From assembly GCF_004359215.1 (NCBI RefSeq), contig NW_027152029.1, positions 1,325,349 through 1,349,623 on the forward strand: DNA of 24,275 nucleotides, given 5' to 3'. Below, in pieces: positions 7,496 through 16,620 of this stretch. Source of the stretch: Bremia lactucae (lineage: Eukaryota > Oomycota > Peronosporomycetes > Peronosporales > Peronosporaceae). Every line of letters starts with the position of its first letter. The stretch's first letter is position 1. The position numbers and the translations under genes were made by a program. The notes under the pieces are model-generated. The model was given only the letters and a program-made list of their open reading frames with translations, had not been told where the DNA came from and ran no database searches.

Positions 7496-10400
7496 ATGGA
7501 AAAAAAAGATGTGCCGAGGCAGAGTTCCATTAAGTATGGTGAGCCGTAATAGTACTTTGCTAATACAGCGAGAAGCTCATCTATGCATTCTGCATCGTCG
7601 AAAGGTCTTTTTTTAGTGCAGGGGCAGCACCGTCGGCCAATAAGCGGAAACCCACAGACGCCGATGTGACGAACTCCTTTCAGACTCCAGACAAGGCGAA
7701 TAAAAAGCGAAAAGTGGGGAAAACGAAGAACAAAAGAATCGATTCGGTAAAAAAATACGATGAAAATGAGAAGGCATTTGTGAACGAACTTCAAGGCGTT
7801 AAGATGATTACAGAAGGTGAAGGAGACGAAGAGGAAGATACGAAAAGCAAGATGAAACGTACGTTTAAGTCGAACTCGAGGCATCACAGTTTTTGCTAAT
7901 ATTGCTGACTTTTTAGCTGGCCGACGTCGTCTGCGGCAACGCGCCGTGGCGGAAGAGGACGAAGACAGTGACGTGAATCTGCCCATGGATACAAGCAAAA
8001 GGAAGGAGAAAGTGACTGACACTTCTTCACGACCATTGAGTTCAGAAAGAGCTAAGGTTCAAGGAGATAACAGGAAAGTGAAAGCGACTTATCCTGCAGT
8101 GAAAACTTTTTGTGGTCAAAGAGCAGATTTAGAGAAAAACCCGGAGATGGCAAAGGAACTTGTGAATGCTGACGAAATTGATCAGTTAAAGACGAACAAG
8201 GCTAAAAAAGCGAATAATGAAGCTAAAAGAAATGAGAAAGCGTGTATCAAGGATACAGCTGTGACTGTTGTGGAAACACAGACGAGCTTTTTTACAGCAA
8301 CTTCTAGCCAAAAGCTTAAAGCCAAGTCTACTGTTGTTGACGATTTAGAAATATCAAAGACACTGAACAAGCTGAAACCCGACGACGTTGCAGAAAAGAA
8401 CACAGGACTTCGTATAGAATCTCGAGAGGTTCCGTACTTTGAGTTGGCGCACTTATTCGCCAACATTGAAGAAGTCACAGGTCGTCTTGTTATCCAAGAC
8501 TTGCTCACAGCATTTTTTCGTGACGTCATTCTTCGATCACCGAACGATTTATTAGCTTGCCTCTATCTTTGCGTCTGTGTGGACTTGGCGCCGCCTTTTG
8601 AGAACCTAAAAATCGGAATAGGTGATGCCATTTTGATGAAAGCCATTAGTGAAGCTACCGGTGCTGGCCTAAAATTTATTAAAGGCATGTATCACAAGGA
8701 AGGCGACCTCGGCAAGGTGGCACAAAAAGCGCGGTCAAAACAACAGACACTATCGTTTACGTCACCAAAATCCGCGACGTGGAATGAGAGTGGACTTACT
8801 GTGCAGCATGTGCACCAACAGTTTGTCAAAATTGCAAAAATGGCTGGAAACAATTCACAGCAACAAAAGTGCTCAATAATTAAAGGATTGCTTGTGAAGT
8901 GCGAAAAAGAAAAAAAAGATAAAGGTGCATTGTCTGCTGAGGGCGCCAAGTACATAATTCGTGGCCTCCAAGGTAAGCTTCGGATTGGGCTTGCGGAAAA
9001 ATCGATCTTGATGGGAATTGCATACGCATTTATGACGGACAAGGAGTACAAGGACAAGGAGAAACAACAGGAGGCTCTTAATTCTGTGAAAAAGGCATTT
9101 GCGGAGTGTCCAAGTTATAACGCCTTGGTCGCTGCATTTTACGATGTCCAGAAGACATCTTCTAGTGCCCCTTTTCTATGCGTGAATAATTTTAAACAGG
9201 TTGCCGAAAAGTGCACACTAACTCCCGGTACACCCGTCTCACCGATGCTAGCGCGTCCAACAAAGGCGTATGCCATGGTGTTTGATCGCTTTGAAGGGAA
9301 GCCATTTACCTGTGAGTACAAATATGATGGTGAACGTGCTCAAATACACATACTTTCAGACGGAAAAATTGCTATATTTTCACGGAATTTTGAGAATTCC
9401 ACCGAGCGATTTCCTGACGTCAAGCTTGCCATTTCCAGTGCTGCAAAGAAGACATTAGTTTCAAACTGTATCGTTGATGCAGAGGTAGTCGCTATCGATC
9501 GATCCACCAATAAGCGTCTTCCTTTTCAGATTCTTAGCACACGCTCTCGCAAGGTAAGCTGCTTGTTATTAAGCTGAAGTGTCATCATTGCATTTGATGT
9601 TCCTTTTTCTAAACTTTCTTTCAGAATGTGAAAGTAGAAGATATAAAGGTTCCCATTTGCATTTATGCATTTGACTTGCTGTATTTAAATAATGTGTCGC
9701 TCCTGGGCGTTTCGTTGGCCCAACGTCGTGAAAAGTTGCGCGAGCTGTTTGAAGTACATCCTGGTACCTTTGAGTTTGCAACTTCATTAGACGTCAAAGA
9801 TTGCGTCAATGTCAAGAATAATTCAGAGGCGATGGAAGAAGCGGTTGATAAAGTTCGCAACTTTTTAGAGGAGGCTGTACGTGAAAATTGTGAAGGCTTG
9901 ATGGTAAAGACTCTTGAAAAGGAGGCGACGTATGAACCAGCTAATCGTTCCCACAAGTGGCTCAAACTTAAAAAGGATTATTTGGATGGCATTGGAGATT
10001 CAGCTGACCTTGTTCCGATCGGCGCTTTTTATGGCCGTGGAAAACGTACAGGCGTTTACGGCGCGTATCTGCTGGCATGTTACGATCCGGACACAGAGAT
10101 GTACCAACCAATTACGAAGCTTGGTACAGGGCTGTCTGATGACGTTTTAAAAAAATTCTATGACCTGCTAAAGGAAAAGGTCGTGAACAAACCTCTAACT
10201 GATTATGCTATTGGCGAGGGCATCAAGCCTGATGTTTGGTTTGAAGCAAAATATGTGTGGGAGATTTTGGGCGCAGATTTGTCGATCTCGCCAAAGTACA
10301 CGGCAGCCATGGGTCTTGTGGCCAAGGATAAAGGCATCTCGCTCCGTTTTCCCCGCTTTCTTCGCATCCGTGACGACAAAAACTCGACTCAAGCGACCAC

Positions 10401-10551
10401 TTCAGTTCAGGTACGAAATAACAAGTGTATCAGATTACCAGTACTGATTGTGTCATGTTTGATGCTCTCATAGATTGCCGATCTCTACCGAGCCCAAGGT
10501 ATCACGAGTGTTGTTAATGTCGAAGAAGAGGATGATGACATGCTTATCTAA
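7496..10551 (+). CDS. LIG1: ATP-dependent DNA ligase I (replicative), five exons
   Basis: Seals nicks between Okazaki fragments and in excision repair. Exons: 7496-7533, 7605-7858, 7917-9553, 9625-10410, 10474-10551; introns of 71, 58, 71 and 63 bp. All junctions keep frame and give 930 residues (human LIG1 is 919). The 38-nt first exon ends inside the PIP box; splicing to 7605 makes QSSIKSFF at residues 9-16, a canonical PCNA-binding motif. The second donor is GTACGT with branch CTGAC; the third is GTAAGC. A basic, disordered N-terminal region follows, then the DNA-binding domain, then the nucleotidyltransferase core: motif I KYDGER with adenylated Lys about 566, motif III DAEVVAID (Glu about 620), EGLMVK (about 733), WLKLKKDYL (about 755), and the OB-fold with LRFPRFLRIRDDK. 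The tail is acidic. The first acceptor is AAAG rather than YAG; cDNA would settle it. Confidence 0.95.
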
Positions 10552-12204
10552 ACGTCAAGACGCTAAATTTACTAAATTCAGCTTAGTTACTGGGAAATTT
10601 GTTAATTCATTACTTGCAAGCGCAGAAAGTAATAAAAGATTTTTGAAGAAATTGTATAAATGAGACGACGGATTAGGAGCATTTACAAAGTGATCTTATT
10701 TGTCAATCGTTAAATAACCGTCACACACTGGAGCTTTCACGGCTCTTACCGCGCAACTGAAAATATCGAGACTATCATTGTTGGCGACAAAATTAATATT
10801 ATCATCCTAATGTGTGCAAATGTCAGATCTCGGACAAGGATAGATTTTTTTTGCGCTTGTACTAAAATAAGGCTTATACTTGAATGCTTGTCAGCTTATT
10901 TATTATCTAATGCGCGATTTGCAAGTGACGCGTGGACTATTGCAACATTTAAGTCAAGCACAGCATGTGGTTAATACATTTGCAAGTGCCCATTCTTCAA
11001 TATTAAATATGCTTGGCTTGAATTCTTATGGAATTACAAATACTTGAAAAACATCTGCGCTTTCGTGTGTCGAGAACATTAAGATTTCTCTTTTGGTCGT
11101 TTGCTCGAGTTGTAGCTGAAGGTTACGCTCAACACTGTTACCAGTAGGTAAAAATATTAATAAGGTCTCACCATCATCTTTTGAGCCAAGTTTGCAGTGA
11201 TTGTCCGGACTCACCACCATCTTTTGAGCCAAGTTTGCAGTGATTGTCCGGACTCACCACCTGCAGCCCAGCTCGCAGATAGGCTGGCTCATCGTCTTCA
11301 TTTTTATGCGCAAGCGTTTTTTACCGCTGTCGATCCTGCCTTATTGGAAGATAAAATGTTTTTTACAAACGCGAAGCAATATGATAGCATTGCACCTACT
11401 GTCGCATCCCAACGATGTACGCTTCCTTCACAATTGCGATAGCCTTAGCATTATCTTGCAAATCAAGCTCTTGCCGAGCGAGAAAAAAATAGATTTTTCA
11501 AACGATTAAGTCTGTTTCTTGCAAGCTAGAGAGAATTCGGATGGGTCTCCAATACTGCAACGTGCAGTCAAGCGCAAGACGTCGAGGCACCCCAGATTTA
11601 ATTGTTGGCTTCTGGCAAAATCGTCTCCGTCGAAGCTTTTAACAACTTGCAGTAATCTCGTTCAATTAAACAGCGCAGCCGTGACACAGAATGCGCTGTC
11701 ACTCCAAGCAGATCCCACTTTTTTTCAATTGGCGACTAGGTTCTCATATACAGTTCGCTGCAGCCTATGGTCAGTTCCAGTGCATGAGTTTTCTAGTACA
11801 TCACAGCGATTTACAGTGTTGACTCGAAGCTGATCATCAGCATCGACAACTGGCGCGAAAACAGCAATGCAGAGTCAAAAAGAAGCTTTGATTAACGTGC
11901 AAGCTCAAAACTTCTACTGTTTGAGACATTGATATTATAAGAGTGGACCAGAAAGCAACTCTAAAAGGAGATCTGGCTTGAAAAATTACCGGGAAATTTT
12001 TCGACAATGTATGCCGCGTGTCGACGAATGTACGCCATTTTCATCAATAGACGAGGTAAACCCTTCTTTCCGAGCACCACAGTAGTTAAATTTGTAAGCG
12101 CCATAATAGCAATAGAGCATTGAACTGAACCGGTCCAAAAATGCTGAATTGAAAGTGTCGTCGTGCGTGGATGTACAAAGCGGGGATAACATAGAGCAAT
12201 GATA
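10552..12204. other. Intergenic region with a short tandem duplication and an unassigned ORF remnant
   Basis: Mostly AT-rich and non-coding: 3' flanks of DNA ligase I and of the folate gene. One short frame on + (about 11254-11442) has protein-like composition (QLADRLAHRLHFYAQAFF, then ALLEDKMFFTNAKQYDSIAP) and ends at a stop; other short frames follow to 11833. I cannot assign a family; it could be a decayed exon. Nothing else is seen. Confidence 0.4.
11168..11253. repeat. 43-bp direct tandem duplication
   Basis: Two copies (11168-11210 and 11211-11253) starting TCACCAYCATCTTTTGAGCC and ending TTGTCCGGAC, differing by one base, with the start of a third (TCACCACC) at 11254. Too few and too long for a microsatellite; it looks like a recent slippage duplication. 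Confidence 0.9.
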
Positions 12205-13155
12205 CTATCCTCTGACTGCTTGCATACGTCGAAAAGCACATTGGATGGCATTTCTTAACAGCATCAACACAGTCGTGGGGCCGACACCGCCTGGCACAGG
12301 AGTGATGGCATGTACAACTTGAAATGCCGCATCAAAATCTACGTCTCCTACAAGACGATATCCACTCTTCTTTGTTGTATCCTTTACCGAATTCATACCG
12401 ACATCGATAACTGTAGCACCGGATTTCAACCATTCTCCTCCAGCAAAATTCGGACGTCCACCGGCTGCAATGACGATGTCGGCTTCATGCACGCGCGCCT
12501 TAAGATTTTTAGTATGCGAGTGGCAAATAGTTACCGTAGCGTTATGGTGAAGACATAGTAGCGACACGGGCAGACCGACGATCCTGCTACGGCCAAGCAC
12601 TACGACGTGCTTTCCTTCCAGTGAGATGTTGTGATGATCCAACAGCTCCAAACAGCCGACAGGTGTACATGGGCAGCGCAAATGGCGCATCCTCATACTG
12701 AAAGACCTTTCTGGTTGCCAACTGAAAAAGCTTGGCGTGATTCTCGGGGTGCAGTCCATCCACGTCCTTCGAAGGGTCAATATTGACAAGAATGGCACTT
12801 TCGTCACAGAATGATGGAAGTGGAAGCTGTACAATGATACCGTCCACATTATCGCGCTTGTTTAGCTGCTTAATAGTGGCCAACAGCTCGTTTTTTACCT
12901 CTTCATGGAAATGGTCTTCATCCGACGAAACTTCAATTTTCCAAGACTTGATACCAACTTTCGCACATGTTCTTCTGCTTCATGCGCGCATAGGTGGCAG
13001 AATCCCTGCGGGATCCCACGACCACGATTGCTAGCCCTACAAGTCGGCCGAAACGCTCTTCAACTGCGCACTCTGCGGCTGTAGTTGCTGTGTGCACATA
13101 AGTTCGCTTGTGGCCTTCCCGTCTAGCACATCGGGAATCTTTCGGGTCGCCACCA
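12205..13155 (-). pseudogene. Methylene-THF dehydrogenase/cyclohydrolase (FolD type), frameshifted
   Basis: Bifunctional enzyme of one-carbon metabolism (5,10-methylene-THF to 10-formyl-THF). Read from ATG 13155 (MVATRKIPDVLDGKATSEL) to a stop at 12205; about 310 residues if unbroken, near the usual 285-320. Family motifs in order: [10 protein letters not shown] with the active-site Tyr and Lys; [51 protein letters not shown] (nucleotide binding); DVGMNS; TPVPGGVGPTTVLMLL. They lie in different frames, with three single-base breaks: about 13095-13103, about 12975-12985 (one extra A on the minus strand), and at the GGG 12671-12673 (one extra C on the minus strand). Either a young pseudogene, since the motifs are otherwise conserved, or assembly errors. 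Confidence 0.85.
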
Positions 13156-13388
13156 TTTGCTTAAATGTAGGTTTCAATTTTTCAACAGATATATTTATGG
13201 AAAGAACACTTTTATTTATATTTAAAATTATTATTTAATTTTTTGTTGTTGGAATATTTTGTAATTGTTCCGGAATTTTTCTTAGCAACTATTTGATTAA
13301 TTTTATTATTATTTGGTGTTTTTATAAAATAATCAAAGTATTCAAAAAATTGAATATTAAAAATATTACTACTATAATAATATATTTA
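13156..13388. other. AT-rich spacer upstream of the folate gene
   Basis: Very AT-rich from about 13190. No gene is seen. Confidence 0.4.
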
Positions 13389-13855
13389 GGGCGTCGGTAT
13401 AGCGACACCCATTTTGATAATCTTGGCTTCTCCTCTGTAGGATGGTTGACCAGGGACAGGCTCGATATCGAGTGCTTGTCTTCCGAACTTGTGCAACCAT
13501 TGGTTGGTGTATTCCACCATGGGCGCAACCAAGCCAAACTTTCCTAACATTGTCAGAACTATCCTTTTTGGACCTCCTTCTCTTAAGTGCATAACCCTCC
13601 TGCTAGGCGACGTTTTTTACTGCTTCCTATGCAAGGTCAAGGGAAATATAGGCGCAGTTTGAAGGTGAGTTAAAAGACATTATTGCAGTGGAAGTAGATT
13701 ATGCAACTACAAAAAATGGGGTGAGTTATTTGAGTGAGTTATTTGAAGCAAAATTCTGTTTTGGTGCATAGTATGTATTAAAATAGCTGTACCAGCTGCT
13801 AGTACAGAAGTGAGGTGTCGCTATACCAAAATGGGGTTGTCGCTATACCGACGTC
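13389..13855. mobile_element. Short element with terminal inverted repeats (MITE-like, 467 bp)
   Basis: Left end GGGCGTCGGTATAGCGACAC then CCATTTTG; right end CAAAATGGGG then TTGTCGCTATACCGACG, the inverse. The right end carries a second internal copy of GGTGTCGCTATACC (from 13814), so its arm is duplicated. The flanks are AT-rich (TTTA before; TTATA after), suggesting a 3-bp TTA/TWA target as in PIF/Harbinger elements, but the duplication is not clean. Related ends occur at 22095 and 23885-23929. Confidence 0.6.
13519..13662 (+). pseudogene. Short ORF inside the MITE-like element
   Basis: 47 codons starting MGATKPNFPNIV. The start region resembles 22673 onward (ATGGGCGCAAGCAAGCCAC), inside the other inverted-repeat block. 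It may be the N-terminal remnant of the transposase that once moved these elements; the family is not identified. Confidence 0.3.
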
Positions 13856-14001
13856 TTATATTTATTATTAATTATTTTATTCGAAATTGAAGTCGTGAAC
13901 ATCGCTCATGAATGATCGGGCATGAAGCTCACAAGTACACGTGTGTTGAGCATAAAATGAGAGAAATCTTCGTGAATTGTAGTGAAGGGTTAAGTGCGAC
14001 T

Positions 14002-14050
14002 GGTCGCGCGGGTAGCTCAGTGGAGAGCGTTCGATTGCAGCTCGAATGGT
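14002..14050 (+). tRNA. tRNA-Cys(GCA), 5' part only (pseudo)
   Basis: GGTAGCTCAGTGGAGAGC is a D-arm; the anticodon arm is a perfect 5-bp stem TTCGA/TCGAA around the loop TTGCAGC (anticodon GCA at 14037-14039). The sequence then turns into AT-rich DNA with no recognisable T-arm or closing acceptor strand. Probably a truncated organellar copy. Confidence 0.55.
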
Positions 14051-14214
14051 TTATTCAATATAAAATAAAATATTTTAAAATACAACTTGATAGTATAAAA
14101 CTTGTTGAACAAATAATTAAATTTTGATATTTTTCGTACATCTTATAGTCGTAATATTCGAAAATAAAAAGAATTTAAAGCTGTAGCAAATGAATTACCT
14201 ATTAAAACAAAATT

Positions 14215-14280
14215 TAAATCACATTCAGAAGCTTGATCACAAATTGGACAGTCAAAAAGGTGATTTATTAAAAGATTTTT
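14215..14280 (-). pseudogene. nad11: Fragment of mitochondrial NADH dehydrogenase subunit 11 (nad11)
   Basis: Twenty-two codons reading KNLLINHLFDCPICDQASEC then DL. The LLINH-x-DCPICDQ-ECDL pattern is the second Fe-S cluster ligand region of the 75-kDa subunit of complex I (NuoG/Nad11). Oomycete mitochondria encode nad11. The homology stops after ECDL. It abuts the tRNA-Ser gene and sits in AT-rich sequence, so this is most simply a nuclear insert of mitochondrial DNA. Confidence 0.6.
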
Positions 14281-14283
14281 GAA

Positions 14284-14366
14284 AGGATAGGGTGGAATTT
14301 GAACCCACGGTATTTAAATGCTCCAGTTTTCAAGACTGACACCTTAAACCACTCGATCACCTATCC
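14284..14366 (-). tRNA. tRNA-Ser(UGA), probably of mitochondrial origin
   Basis: Complete cloverleaf: acceptor stem GGATAGG/CCTATCC (7 bp, perfect), anticodon stem TCAGT/ACTGG with loop CTTGAAA (anticodon TGA), an extended variable arm as in type II serine tRNAs, and T-arm GTGGG-TTCAAAT-TCCAC. No intron. Its AT-rich neighbours and the adjoining nad11 fragment suggest transfer from the mitochondrion, so it may be inactive in the nucleus. It lies immediately next to the broken end of a retroelement. Confidence 0.85.
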
Positions 14367-14371
14367 ACCTC

Positions 14372-16620
14372 GGCCTAGCGGCTTACCATCCGTATAAACC
14401 ACAAATGGTTCGGTGCCCAGTAGGTGCACTCGAAACTTGACAAGAGCATACTTAATTGAAAGTAGCTCTTTGTCATGCACGGGGTGATTCAGTTCCGCAG
14501 CTTTAAAAAGCCGAAACTGATAACAGATGACGCGGTCAACGCCGTCGTCATCCTTCCGCGTTAGCGCGCTGCCGATTGCAAAACTACTTGAATCACAGAC
14601 GACGCCAAACGGCTTATCCGCGTCTGGCAATGCCAAGACCGGTGGCACTACAAGAGATTGCTTCACTGATGTGAACGCATCATCTTGTTCTTTTAACCAA
14701 ACCCATTCTGCGTCCTTTTTAAGGAGGTCAGATAATGGTTTAGTTTGCTCAGCAAAATTCGTGCTATATTTACGCAAGTAATTAGCGAGCCCTACGAATT
14801 GGCGCCAATCCTTCACATGCCGTGGAATTGGCCATTCCTTTACTGATTTTACCTTTGCTCGTACACCATGTGTACCTACGATGCAACCCAGCATAGGTAT
14901 CTCAGGGACCCCTATGACGCACTTTTGCCAGTTGACGTACAATTGGACGTCCTTCAAAGTCTGCAACACAGCGTCTAAATGACGCTTGTGCGACTCTGTT
15001 GCGCTTAGCCCGTCCTCGGCCCTAGTATGCACGAATACATCGTCAAAGTAATGGGGCACGTAGGCACGGTGCTGACGCATCATGTGAGCCACGACCCGGT
15101 TGAATGTCGCTGGTGCGTTTTATAAACCTTGGGGCATCACAAGCCACTCCCTAAGCATACCGCTTGGTATGCTTACAGCTGTGTTGGCTAGATCGGACTC
15201 TCGCATGAGTACCTGATAATAGCCATCCTTCAAATCCAACGCGGAAAAGATAGTTGACTATCCCATGGAGTTCAACAAGACATCTTTCCGCGGGATTGGC
15301 GTTTGTGCCGGTATGGTCGCCGTGTTAGCTTATTGTAAGCATGGATAACGCGACATCAACCTATGGCTTTACGCACACAAAACGTCGGGCTGCAGTGAGG
15401 TGACTTTGCTCTCACGCACATGTCCCGCCTTGGCTCGCTTGTCAAAGAACTCATCAATATAATCGACTTGTTCTTTCGACAACGGCCATTGCCTGGTCAC
15501 ACAATACTTGGTGCAGGTCCGAGGTCTATCTCGTGGCCGATGCCCTTATCTGCTGGTAGGCGGCTCGGCTCTTCTTCTGGCAACACATCGCGATGTTCTA
15601 CAGAAACTCAAAGAACGAACTGTCTCTCGAGGCATCCCAGCCATGAGCAGCGAACCTTTCTATTTGTCCGTTTCTAGGACGCTAATGCCATTGTGGACGA
15701 CAAGCAACAGTTCGCCAAGTTCTCTTCTGCAACTAGTGTGACTATTTCGTGGCTCTTTCTTTCCTATAATTCGGCAAGGAACAGAGATCACGACATCTCC
15801 AGGAGATTTACTATCTCCTCGGAAGATTTAAAGACTTGCCGAAGCACCTCAACTGAGGATGCCTCAGCAATTTCGTCTTTGACGGCCTCGAACACCTCGT
15901 TCGAAGGCCCATCCTCTTTATTAGGAACTGATCCAAAGGTCACTTGTTTAGACGTGCCTTTGATCGTCCTAATCTGTCGGGTCCTCGTTCTTTGAGTCAC
16001 CACGACCTTTGTCTGGGAAGCGGGTGCCGTTGCTCTCCTGGCTAACGCACCCCTTCCACCGCACCAGGCTCTAGGCACTGTGCCGGTTCATGCGACGCTT
16101 GACTTCCTGTCAGCTCGCTGTCTACTGCCACAGGCTCTCGGCTCTGTGCAGAAATATAGGACACATGACTACTTGTCATTGCCCTTTTCACTACCTCAGT
16201 CTCCACGATCTGGGTAGAAATTGGTGACGTTTTACATGCCGTCAACGCACCCTCAATTGTGTTCGACACGACATCAGTTGCATATACCTCTCGCAAGAGC
16301 ACATCCTTTCCGGTGTCCTGCGTAGAGTTTGAAACTGTGCGTGTACGACAGTCTATCCATGGTTGGTGTTTTGCCAATCATGGCATGCCTAGGATAAGGT
16401 TATACGAACTCACCATACCTAGCACTGTGAACTTCTCTTTACAAGAGAAGTCACTAAATCTAAAGGCGAGTTCTACCTGAACTCCCTCAGAATTAACGAG
16501 CGCGCCGTTCGCTAAACGAACGGTCGCCTCTTCTCGCTTGCCATCCTGGCAAAGCGACTCAAACATCGCCGGTCTCTTTCTTAGAGCCACGAGTTTCACA
16601 AAATTTTGTGATGCACCCTA
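14372..16620 (-). mobile_element. Ty3/gypsy family B, broken copy 1 (protease to RNase H)
   Basis: On the minus strand: retropepsin part about 16600-16330 (FTVLGMVSSYNLILGMPWL); linker 16330-15800; RT from about 15600 to 14830 with the catalytic YFDD in HYFDDVFVH (about 15040); thumb and connection (GCIVGTHGVRA, WRQFVGLANYLRKYS, KPLSDLLKKDAEW); RNase H (VVCDSSSFAIGSAL, DKELLSIKYAL, VVYTD). It stops abruptly after VVYTD near 14385, next to the tRNA-Ser. Many stops and frameshifts lie in the RT N-terminal part (15100-15800), so it is not functional. No chromodomain or LTR is seen. It is far less hairpinned than family A. Confidence 0.85.

Noticed and set aside
7608..7614. Apparent frameshift at a run of seven T near the start of DNA ligase I
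   Set aside because: A spliced first exon (7496-7533 to 7605) restores the frame and creates a canonical PIP box, so no frameshift is needed.
7489..8022. Long minus-strand ORF opposite the 5' end of DNA ligase I
   Set aside because: Its translation is low-complexity and mirrors the A/G-rich coding strand; the + strand has a firm gene model.
11168..11270. CRISPR-like repeat array
   Set aside because: The two units are directly adjacent with no spacers, in a eukaryotic genome.
11961..12251. Minus-strand ORF at the 3' end of the folate gene
   Set aside because: Different frame from the enzyme, no motif, mostly 3' flank.
14002..14050. Functional tRNA-Cys gene
   Set aside because: The T-arm and 3' acceptor strand are missing.
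13912..14127. Short + ORF over the AT-rich insert
   Set aside because: It covers a tRNA remnant and AT-rich DNA; no protein-like content.
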